This document shows, piece after piece, positions 1 through 7,200 of a stretch of DNA of 9,210 bases. The first letter of the stretch is position 1. The number at the start of each line of letters is the position of its first letter. Source of the DNA: DAOTVS01 sp034436375 (GTDB lineage Bacteria; Chloroflexota; Anaerolineae; SpSt-313). The notes below the pieces were generated by a model that worked only from the letters and a program-made list of their open reading frames with translations, was not told where the DNA came from and ran no database searches. The position numbers and the translations under genes are program-made. The DNA lies in contig DAOTVS010000348.1 of NCBI GenBank assembly GCA_034436375.1, positions 1 to 9,210 on the forward strand. Direction: 5' to 3'.

Positions 1-70
1 TAAGTTGTATGGGGGTGCGGGAACCGCGGACAGGCGCCTGTCCGCGGTTCCCGCACCCCCATACAACTTA
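1..70. repeat. perfect 70-bp palindrome with no spacer, at the window edge
   Basis: Every base from 1 to 35 pairs with its partner from 70 to 36. I checked all 35 pairs and found no mismatch and no spacer; the centre is the self-complementary caggcgcctg at 31-40. The right end (68-70) is the TAA stop of the minus-strand glycosyltransferase, so the left end carries a mirror-image TAA on the plus strand. The window begins where the left arm begins, so the symmetry may continue outside it. Possible readings are a very strong hairpin acting as a bidirectional transcription end, the centre of a larger inverted duplication, or a contig-end fold-back artefact. There is no T-tract within the palindrome, so it is not a classical intrinsic terminator. 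Confidence 0.95.
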
Positions 71-3000
71 CCTTTTTATCTCAATTACCCCCGGCAGCAG
101 CACCCGATCTTCCCCCGCCCCCTGGCCGCTCGTGACGGGCAGGCGCTTGCCTGTCGCCGGGTCGTAGAGGCCGATCTCGATCTGGTGCGGGCCGGGTTGG
201 GCATCAGCATTGACCGGGATCTCATAGGGGTCAGTGATGATCTCGCCCGCTACCCAGCCGGTCGTGGGGCGCGTGCCGTTGACGGGCACGCTATCTTTCT
301 GGCCGCTCACAGCCCCTTGCGCATCCAGCAGATGGGTAAAGACGGTCTGGGGCGTCGCCCCGGGCTTGAGCGCCTGCCAGTAGAGGGTCAGGTGCAGCGT
401 ATCGCCCGGCCTGGCGCTGCTCTCCTGCAGGTCATAGCCCAGCAGGCGCACCTGGTCGCCCAGGGTGACCGTGAGCGGGGTCTGCGGGTTGGGCGCGGTG
501 AAATTGCGCTCCTGATGCTCGACGGGCACCTGCGCCACGAGCACGTCCTGCGCCGCCAGGGGCCGGCCATCGGGGCCGTAGAGGTTGGCGTAGAGGTCGT
601 AGGTTCCGCTTGCCGCCTCCGCAGGGATGGTCAGCGCGTGCGGCCAGCGCAGAATGTCGCCTGCCTGCCACTGCTCGGCCGGGTAGCCGGGGCCGGCGGG
701 CGCAAAGCGCCCCTCGGTCACCGTCTGGCCGGCCTGCGCCAGGCGCAGGCCCAACTGCAGGGGCTCCCCCGGCGGCTCGACGCAGCGCCAGAAGAGCGTC
801 ACGGCCAGGTTCTCGCCCGAGCGGAAGCTCTCTTTGGCCAGGGTATAGCCCAAAAGCTGCACCGGCTTGCCCAGGGCAGCCGTCAGCGGATGGGGGATGG
901 CCAGGTCCGCCACGCCCGGCGGCACCGAGGCGGGGGCAACGGTGATGGGCCCTAGCTTGAGCTCGGTCGCTCCCTGTGCCGTGCCCCCCGAGATATTCAG
1001 CCGGCTCAGGTCATCCAGTTGATAGAGGCCGAGCACCAGCCAATACTGGCCGGGCGGCGTGCCGGGCAAGAGGGGCACGGTGCAGGCCGTCTGGTGCGTG
1101 CTGCCCTCCAGCCAGGCCGAAGTCTGCAAGAGGTTGCCCGTATCGGCCAGGGGGCCGTCGCGCTGGCCCCACAGGTTGCCCTGGTCATCGACCAGATGGG
1201 CAAAGAGGTAGTAATCCTTGGTGGTGCGACGCAGCACCTGCCATTGCAGGCTGATCCCCAGCTCCTGCCGGTATTGCACCGGCCCGCCGGAAAGGCCATA
1301 CTGCTCCAGCTCGAACTGGTCCCCGAAATTGACGCCCGCCTGCACCGATGCCGGCAGCGACCCAAAGTGAGGCTGGCTGGGGAAGCGGTAATAGTACAGA
1401 GTGCCGAAGGGAAAAGGCTTTTGCCAGAGCAAAAGGCCATTCTGAGCCAGTTGCCGCCGGATATAGACGGCAGGGATGGCCTCATCGTTGTTGTATTCCA
1501 GGTAAAAGAACCCTCCGTGGCCATTCGCGGCCGCCTGCAGGTTGCGGGCGACCTCCTCTTCGGTCGCACCAGCGATCACGCTGCAGGGCAGGGGGCCCGT
1601 ATAGTCGTGGTCGAACACCGAGGCCATGTTGGCGACAATCGCATCATCCGGCTGCGCCGCACGCCCGATCTCCTGGATGAGGTCCTGGTAGAACGTGTTG
1701 CGGTAGAGCCAGGCATACTCGGTGCCGTTTACGCGGGCCACAAACTCGGGCTGCTGCGAGCCATAGAACAGGCCAGCGAGGGCGTTCTTCTCTTGCAGGT
1801 CTCCCTGGTAAAGGAGCACATAATCGGCCGTCGGGACCGTCGCGTTGGTCAGCGTGGTCACCCGGCCCGGGAAGGTGGATGCGATACCGGCGACGGCCCA
1901 GGTAGCCACACTCAGCCCGCTCGCCCCCGGCTTACCGGCCAGGTAACGGGCTGCCTGTTCGGCGCCCTCACCCCAGCCCACGGGGATCGTCTGCACGGCC
2001 TGGCTCGCGCCGCCTGCCCAGGGGTCGTAGTAGGCCAGGTAATAGGCCGGGTAGAGCGGCCCCAGGAGCAGCGCACCCTGCGCCAGGGCGCACACCCCCA
2101 CGAACGCGCCCGCCAGGTTGCGCGGCGCGGGCAGGTGCAGGGCTGCAAGGGCCAGCTCCAGCGCGCCCAGCCACCCCAGGGCGGCCAGGAGGTCGAGCCC
2201 CAGGATCCCGGGCAGCATGTAGCGGTCATATTTCTTCTTGCTCACGGTAATGATGGCCACATAGAGGATCACATAGGCCAGCAGGGCCGCCTGTACCGCT
2301 CGCCGCTGTCGCCCCTCCGCGCCGCCCTGCCAGCGGGCCGGCAGCAGGGTCCCCACCAGCGCCAGCAGGCAGCCGGCCAGCACCAGGGGGGTCGTGCGAA
2401 AGAACAGGGCCACCGGGTAAAAGGTGGCCCCGGGGTCACTGACAATGGCGCCGCGGAAAAAGTCGGTGGTGGCATCGCCGGGGGCGCTGGCATAGGCCAG
2501 GGAGAGCCCCAGCATCGCCCGCAGCGTCGCCAGGGGCGCCGCCCACATGGCCGGCCAGCAGGCCACAAACGCCGCCACAGCGCACAGCCCCCATAGGGCG
2601 CCGTCGCGCAGCAAGGCGCGCACGCCCCAGGCCGAAGGCCGGCGCAACCAGGCAGCGAGCAGATAAAGCCCCACCAGCGGCGTTACCAGGACGCCGTAGG
2701 ACTTGGTCACCGCCGCCAGCCCCGCGGCCACACCGGAGAGGATGAGGTAACGCCGGGCCGGCTTGGCCCCCAGGCTGCGCACGTAGAGGAGAGCGCTGAC
2801 GATGGCGATGAGCATGAGGCCCGCCGTCAGGGCATCAATGTGCAGCACGCGCGAGAGGCCCAGGTAGTAGGGGTCAAGCAACAGGAAGAGGGCGCCCACC
2901 AGGGCATAGGGCCGGCCCAAAAGCCGCCGCACCAGCAGGTAGAGCGCGACCAGGATGGCCGCATGCAGCAGGACAATGCCCCCCTTGGCTGCCGGCAGCA

Positions 3001-3343
3001 GGACCGTGAGCCGGCGGATCGTCTCCGGGTCGTGCACATCGAGGGTGGGCAGGGCATCTACCGCCGCCAGCTGCGCCTGAGTCACTGTGCCTGTCACCCA
3101 GCGCCCCCAGGCCAGGCTCAGGGCGCCGCTCCACATGGTCAACACGCCCGGGTGGCCTACCAGATTCGTGCCCGCCAGGTTGCCGTGCAGGAGGGCCTCC
3201 AGGAACTTGACCGAGCGGTAGACCCAGGCCGGCTCATCCCAGGTGACAAAGGTTGCGGCTGCATAGGCGCGGCTGAGCCAGGCGCACAGAAACAGTGCGA
3301 TACTGATGGCCGTATCAATGAGGGCGCCCCGCCTCTTGTTCAT
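68..3343 (-). CDS. GT-C (GT39/PMT-like) polyprenyl-linked-sugar glycosyltransferase with three C-terminal repeat domains
   Basis: A 1091-residue integral membrane protein. The first ~435 residues hold about 11-12 hydrophobic segments, typical of GT-C enzymes that take a sugar from a polyprenyl-phosphate carrier on the outer membrane face. After the first helix (about 8-28) lies TWDEP (34-38), where this family places its catalytic Asp (D36). HPG follows at 64-66, an SR...D element at 164-170, and a basic SKKKYDRYMLPG stretch at 368-379, as in PMT/ArnT-like proteins. A soluble part follows, with YYDPWAGG (438-445) and GWGEG (456-460), then three related beta-rich-looking domains (about 667-782, 818-928, 952-1070). 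It is far longer than a plain GT39 enzyme because of this tail. The ATG follows a modest AAAGGGAAGC site and lies 28 bp after the aldolase stop, so co-transcription is likely. The acceptor and the sugar are unknown. The assignment is by motif only. Confidence 0.85.
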   Translation of the reverse strand: MNKRRGALIDTAISIALFLCAWLSRAYAAATFVTWDEPAWVYRSVKFLEALLHGNLAGTNLVGHPGVLTMWSGALSLAWGRWVTGTVTQAQLAAVDALPTLDVHDPETIRRLTVLLPAAKGGIVLLHAAILVALYLLVRRLLGRPYALVGALFLLLDPYYLGLSRVLHIDALTAGLMLIAIVSALLYVRSLGAKPARRYLILSGVAAGLAAVTKSYGVLVTPLVGLYLLAAWLRRPSAWGVRALLRDGALWGLCAVAAFVACWPAMWAAPLATLRAMLGLSLAYASAPGDATTDFFRGAIVSDPGATFYPVALFFRTTPLVLAGCLLALVGTLLPARWQGGAEGRQRRAVQAALLAYVILYVAIITVSKKKYDRYMLPGILGLDLLAALGWLGALELALAALHLPAPRNLAGAFVGVCALAQGALLLGPLYPAYYLAYYDPWAGGASQAVQTIPVGWGEGAEQAARYLAGKPGASGLSVATWAVAGIASTFPGRVTTLTNATVPTADYVLLYQGDLQEKNALAGLFYGSQQPEFVARVNGTEYAWLYRNTFYQDLIQEIGRAAQPDDAIVANMASVFDHDYTGPLPCSVIAGATEEEVARNLQAAANGHGGFFYLEYNNDEAIPAVYIRRQLAQNGLLLWQKPFPFGTLYYYRFPSQPHFGSLPASVQAGVNFGDQFELEQYGLSGGPVQYRQELGISLQWQVLRRTTKDYYLFAHLVDDQGNLWGQRDGPLADTGNLLQTSAWLEGSTHQTACTVPLLPGTPPGQYWLVLGLYQLDDLSRLNISGGTAQGATELKLGPITVAPASVPPGVADLAIPHPLTAALGKPVQLLGYTLAKESFRSGENLAVTLFWRCVEPPGEPLQLGLRLAQAGQTVTEGRFAPAGPGYPAEQWQAGDILRWPHALTIPAEAASGTYDLYANLYGPDGRPLAAQDVLVAQVPVEHQERNFTAPNPQTPLTVTLGDQVRLLGYDLQESSARPGDTLHLTLYWQALKPGATPQTVFTHLLDAQGAVSGQKDSVPVNGTRPTTGWVAGEIITDPYEIPVNADAQPGPHQIEIGLYDPATGKRLPVTSGQGAGEDRVLLPGVIEIKR
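134..1345 (-). repeat. three divergent C-terminal protein domains of the downstream GT-C protein
   Basis: The tail of the downstream GT-C protein contains three copies of one domain type of about 110-120 residues: residues 667-782 (bases 998-1345), 818-928 (560-892) and 952-1070 (134-490). The shared pattern is a start with a GYxL-type strand, then a PG/SG turn, an L-x-W strand (LQWQ, LFWR, LYWQ), a 'HLLD/HLVD-x-QG' strand in copies 1 and 3, a W-x-x-G element, and an ending like PGxYxLxLGLYxxxxxRL. Copy 3 is the most regular; copy 2 has lost the HLLD strand motif. This looks like an outer-face beta-sandwich module, perhaps binding glycan or partner protein. That role is inference; I do not recognise a named family with certainty. 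Confidence 0.75.
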
Positions 3344-3371
3344 GCTTCCCTTTCATAGTCCCCGATAAGCT

Positions 3372-4154
3372 TTACTGCTGCTTCTCTTGCTGCTGCTTCA
3401 AAAGCTGCCTCCGATAGAGCTCATCGGGCCGGCTGTGGATGCGCGCCACCGCCTCTGGGGTCAGGAAATGCGGCCCCCCCAGGCTAAAGGCGCCCTGGAG
3501 CACGCGCGCCGTCTTGACGGCCATGGCCGTAATGGCCTCCACGTCCTCTGGGCTCTTGCCGAGGGCCACCAGGCCATGGTTCTGCATCAGGATGACCTTG
3601 GGCGGCTCGCCGTAGGTGTCGAGATAGGCGAGCATGCGGCGCAGCACTTCCTGCGCCAGCGGCTGGCCAGGGTCCGTATAGGGCACAAAGATGGGGGCCG
3701 GCCCACAGATGACGATCTCATCGGGGAAGAGGCGCCCGCTGACGGCCTGCTCGGCGCCCTGGGCGCAGAGGATGGCGTTGATGGCCGTGGGGTGCGTGTG
3801 CCCCACGTAGAGGGCGCCGCCCATGGTCAGTGCGGCGGCGTGCAACATGACCTCTACCGACGGGCGCGCCGTCGTGGCCGGGTTCACCCGCGCCTCGGCC
3901 AGGCGCGCCTTGAGCGCGTCATCGGAAAGCGGTTCGCCCTCCAGCACGGCGCGGACGGCGTCGAAGCGCATCTCCACAAAGCCGCTGGCGTCAATACCGC
4001 CCATGCCGCGGCCGCTGGCTTTGACCCAGAAAGTCTTGTCGTCAACCTTCGCCGAGGTATTGCCCTCGGCTAGAATGACGTAATCTCGCTCTGGCTCGGC
4101 CAGGCGGCGCGTCAGGGTGATCAGTTTGTCCAGGACGTTGGTGTTCTTTTCCAT
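3372..4154 (-). CDS. class II aldolase/adducin-family protein
   Basis: A 260-residue soluble protein of the class II (zinc-dependent) aldolase fold, the family of L-fuculose- and L-rhamnulose-phosphate aldolases and related epimerases and decarboxylases. Visible family motifs are EGNTSAK (30-36), KASG (45-48), PSVEVMLH (98-105), GHTHP (118-122) and QNHGLVALG (191-199). The expected metal/catalytic set is complete: E101, H119, H121 and H193, so an active enzyme is likely. The substrate cannot be read from sequence; retro-aldol cleavage of a phosphorylated sugar is the family default. The C-terminus ends in a Gln/Lys-rich stretch (LLKQQQEKQQ). The ATG has a good GAGGAG site 8 bases upstream. 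It follows a GT-C gene by 138 bp and precedes its paralog by 28 bp. Its location in a glycosylation locus is unexpected and gives no clear function. Confidence 0.88.
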   Translation of the reverse strand: MEKNTNVLDKLITLTRRLAEPERDYVILAEGNTSAKVDDKTFWVKASGRGMGGIDASGFVEMRFDAVRAVLEGEPLSDDALKARLAEARVNPATTARPSVEVMLHAAALTMGGALYVGHTHPTAINAILCAQGAEQAVSGRLFPDEIVICGPAPIFVPYTDPGQPLAQEVLRRMLAYLDTYGEPPKVILMQNHGLVALGKSPEDVEAITAMAVKTARVLQGAFSLGGPHFLTPEAVARIHSRPDELYRRQLLKQQQEKQQ

Positions 4155-4162
4155 GACCGTTT

Positions 4163-4168
4163 CTCCTC
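4163..4168 (-). promoter_or_regulatory. ribosome binding site of the aldolase gene
   Basis: On the minus strand GAGGAG lies 8 bases before the ATG at 4154-4152. It is a strong match to the anti-Shine-Dalgarno sequence and fixes this start. Confidence 0.75.
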
Positions 4169-4170
4169 AG

Positions 4171-4199
4171 AAAATAACCCGTAATGCGTAATCCGTCAA
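4171..4199 (-). promoter_or_regulatory. weak candidate sigma-70-like promoter before the aldolase gene
   Basis: On the minus strand TTGACG (4199-4194) and TATTTT (4176-4171) are separated by exactly 17 bases, matching the -35/-10 consensus at 5 of 6 and 4 of 6 positions. Against it, a start about 7 bases downstream of the -10 would fall inside the ribosome binding site at 4168-4163, so the transcript would be nearly leaderless. The -35 to -10 spacer overlaps the inverted repeat and hairpin described separately. If real, it would let the aldolase and the downstream GT-C be expressed apart from the upstream genes. Confidence 0.3.
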
Positions 4200-4212
4200 G
4201 TTGCCATTACGG
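4179..4212. repeat. short hairpin in the 138-bp gap
   Basis: ccgtaatg (4179-4186) is complementary to cattacgg (4205-4212), giving a perfect 8-bp stem with an 18-base loop. It has no T-tract after it on either strand, so it is not an intrinsic terminator. It covers the -35 region of the promoter candidate and could be regulatory, or a remnant of the same inverted-repeat unit. Confidence 0.4.
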
Positions 4213-4297
4213 AGCATTCGTTGCTTTCCGTAGCGCTCGTCAACACAAAGCTGTATATAGCACTGGACGCACCGAAATGGCGGCCTTACGCATCACG
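4180..4297. repeat. inverted-repeat-bounded segment of about 118 bp between two genes
   Basis: cgtaatgcgtaa (4180-4191) recurs in inverted orientation as ttacgcatcacg (4286-4297), 11 of 12 bases matching. The right copy overlaps the TGA stop of the upstream GT-C-like gene (4295-4293). The segment is less GC-rich than its surroundings, contains the near-palindrome gctgtatatagc (4250-4261), and encodes nothing I can support. It resembles the remains of a small non-autonomous inverted-repeat element, or an intergenic repeat family. No target-site duplication is evident. Confidence 0.4.
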
Positions 4298-7200
4298 TTT
4301 TACTTATTACGACCTTTCCCAATACAATCCGGTCCTGCAGCAGGCGCCTGTCGCTCCCATCATACGCGGGCAAGCGCACGCCGGTCGCCGCGTCATAGAG
4401 CCCCACCTCGAGCACGTACTCCCCCGGCGGCAGGTCCTGCGGCAGGTGGAGGGGGTGAATATCCGCCAGCACCTCGTGGAGCACCCAACCGCTGGTCGGG
4501 CGATTTCCTGCGACCGGTATGCCGTCATGGGCGGCGCGGATCTGGCCCTGCTTATCCAGCAGATGGACAAACACGGTATAGTTGCCCGGCATCGGCGCCA
4601 GGCATTGCCAGTAGAGGGTGAGGTGGGCCGTCTCGCCGGGCCGGGCAGCCGTGAGATCATAGCCGAGCAAGCGCACCTTCTGGTCAATGGTCTCCTGGCG
4701 CTTGTTTTGCATCTCTGGCACGTCAAAGCTGCGCTCCACCGCCTGCACCTGAACACTGCCCAGACGAATGGCCTGACCCACCGCTCCGCGCTGAGTCATC
4801 AGTTGCACCCCCAGCAGCGCCTTGCCGGCCGCGGCTTTGGGGCTCACCGGCAGGCTGTAGCGGCCCTCGATTACCTCACCGGCGATCCACATGGGCGTCG
4901 GATGTTCAGGGCCGGCCAGCTCCACCGTCTGGGTGCCGCGCTCATGCCCCTCGGCATCCAACAGGATCAACTGCGCCTGATAGGCGGCCGTCACCGGGTG
5001 CGTGACGCGCCACCAGATGCGGACGGGCAGGTCCTGCCCGGGGAGCAGGGAAGCAGCCCCGATCTCATAGCCCAAAACCTCCACGCCGTCGGCCAGGCTC
5101 ACCTGCAACCGGTTGGGTGGATTGATCTCTTCGGCGGTAGGCGGCAGCTGCGCCGCCAGGATCTCCAGAGAGGCCAGATCAAAGGGCTCACCCATGCGCT
5201 GCAGGGTATCGACATCATAGAGGATGCCCTGCAGCCGGTATGGTCCGGGCGGCGCACCCGGTGGCACAGCCAGGGTATGCAGAGTTTCCACCTGCCCCGT
5301 GCCGGGCCATGCGGCGGTCGAGCGGCCCTCTGCATCACTGAGCCACCCATCCTGCTGCGCCCAGGTGCGGCCTTGATCATCCAGCAGCCGCAATGAGAGC
5401 GCCAGGTTGCCCGTGGGGCGGCCCTGTACCTGCCACTGCAGGGCCACGCTGATCCGCTGGCGATACTGCACCTGTGTGCTCGAGACGCCCACGCGCGCCA
5501 GGGTGAGGGTCTGCCCTGAATCGGCCACAGGGCTGGCTGCCAGTGTAAGCTGCATCTCCTCAGTGGGCGCCAGAGCGTGGAAATGGAGCTGCAGGGGCAG
5601 CAGGTAGAGCGAGATGATCGCTCCCGGTACGGTCCAGCGCTGAGCGAGCACGGCCTGCGATTCCAGCAGCCCGTCCACAATGCGCTGTGGGTCAGCCCCC
5701 GCAAAGGCCACGTGCCACAATCGCCAGCGGCCCGTCGCCAGGCGTTCCAGGTCGGCGGCGGCCTGCACCGCATCCGTCACCTGGATCTGGGAAAGCGAGG
5801 CCGCGCCGTGGAAGTGTTGCGGCAAAGGGGTGAGAGCATCCACGATCACCACATCATCGGGCAAGACGGCATCGTCCAACACGCGCAGCACCGGCTCGTG
5901 CACCCGGTTCGCATAGAGGCGGGCGCACTCGACGCCGAACACGCGAAAGCGCTGTGTCGGCTCTTTATCCAAAAGGCCCTGCGCCACCGGGCCCGGCTGC
6001 TCCCAGTCGGTACGGTAGAGAACGACATAGTCCGCGCTGAGAACCGTCTCTGGGCTGAGCGGCACCACATTACCGATGAAAAAGGGGGCCAGAGAGTCCA
6101 GGTGCAGGGTGGCTACCGACGATCCGTCGGCCCCGGGCTGAGCGTTGAGGTAGTGAGCCGCCTGATCGATGCCCTCCCCCCAGCTCGTCTGCAGCCCGCC
6201 AGCGCCCAGCCAGGGGTTGCAATAGGCGGCATAATAGGGCCGGTAGCGAAACACGGCCAGCCCCTGCCAGATTATTGCGGCCACGGCCACCGCGCTCAGG
6301 GCCAGGCGCAGCGCCAGCTCCCACCAACTCGTGGCCAGTTTCTCCGCACCCAAGCGGCTGTAAGCGACAGGCACAGTGGCCATGGCAAGTGGCGCTGCTG
6401 CTTTGCAGGCGCGCCCCAGCCAGCGCGCCCCCAGGGCCACAGCCCCAGCTATGCCCAACGCAGCGGTTGTATCGAGCGCCAGTAACGCCGGTAACAGTGG
6501 GCGCGGGTCGGCCACATCCCTATACGTGGCCACGAGCACCTGTATGGGCGCCAGACCCCACACCGCCAAAAGGTGGGCGCGCCGGCTCTGTCGGCTTTCA
6601 GTGAACGGCAGCGTGACCACCGTCAGGGCCAGGCCCACCCAGGTCAGGGGCGGCATGTGCAGGCCCAGGGCCAGCGCCAGGGCCGGGAGGGTATGCCCGT
6701 TCCAGGCCAGGCCCGAGGCAACCTGCCTGCTCAGGTCGCTCAGCGCAGCCGCGACCGGCTCCGTATAGGCAACGGGCCAGGCCAACAGCGCCATCAGGAG
6801 CCCGGCAGCGCACCACAGGCCGGCGTTGCACGCCAATTGCGCCCAGGGCAGACCTCGCCGGAAATGGCCAACAGCCAGGAGGAAAAGGCTGTAGGGCAAA
6901 AGGGGGGCCGCCAGCGGGCCGTTGAGAAGGGCCAACCCGGCCAGCGCCCCCGCCGGCAGAAAGCCCAGCCAACGTTCCGGCGTGCGGAGCGCCCAGAGCA
7001 GGGCGAGGAGAGCGGCCAGGCTCAGCCCTGCAGTGGCGGCTTCATCGCCAAGGACATGGGAAAGAGCCAGATGGTAAGGTGCAATCGTCAGAATGAGACT
7101 CAGTAGAATACCGGCCCGCATACCCCACAGGCGCGCCACCAGCCAGGCTACCACCACGATCAGGAGCGCACTGAGCGCCGCTGCAGACAATTTGGCCAGC

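Noticed and set aside
1..70. Classical intrinsic (Rho-independent) terminator for the downstream GT-C gene
   Set aside because: The stem is far longer than usual, has no loop, includes the stop codon, and has no T-tract within the window. A terminating role is possible but cannot be called from this.
1019..2596. Long open frame on the plus strand opposite the downstream GT-C gene (and similar ones at 5-955, 4221-5396 and 5577-6485)
   Set aside because: The predicted proteins are rich in Gln, Arg, Gly and His with no recognisable domain. They are antisense to clear genes in GC-rich DNA, where stop codons are scarce on the other strand.
4250..4261. gctgtatatagc as an operator or -10 element
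   Set aside because: The dyad is short, with one mismatch pair, and no matching -35 was found at a normal distance. It is kept only as part of the inverted-repeat segment.
998..5534. DNA-level direct repeats between the tails of the two GT-C genes
   Set aside because: Similarity is at protein level; only short stretches, such as those coding for LTLYWQ, match in DNA. This looks like old paralogy and not recent duplication or gene conversion.
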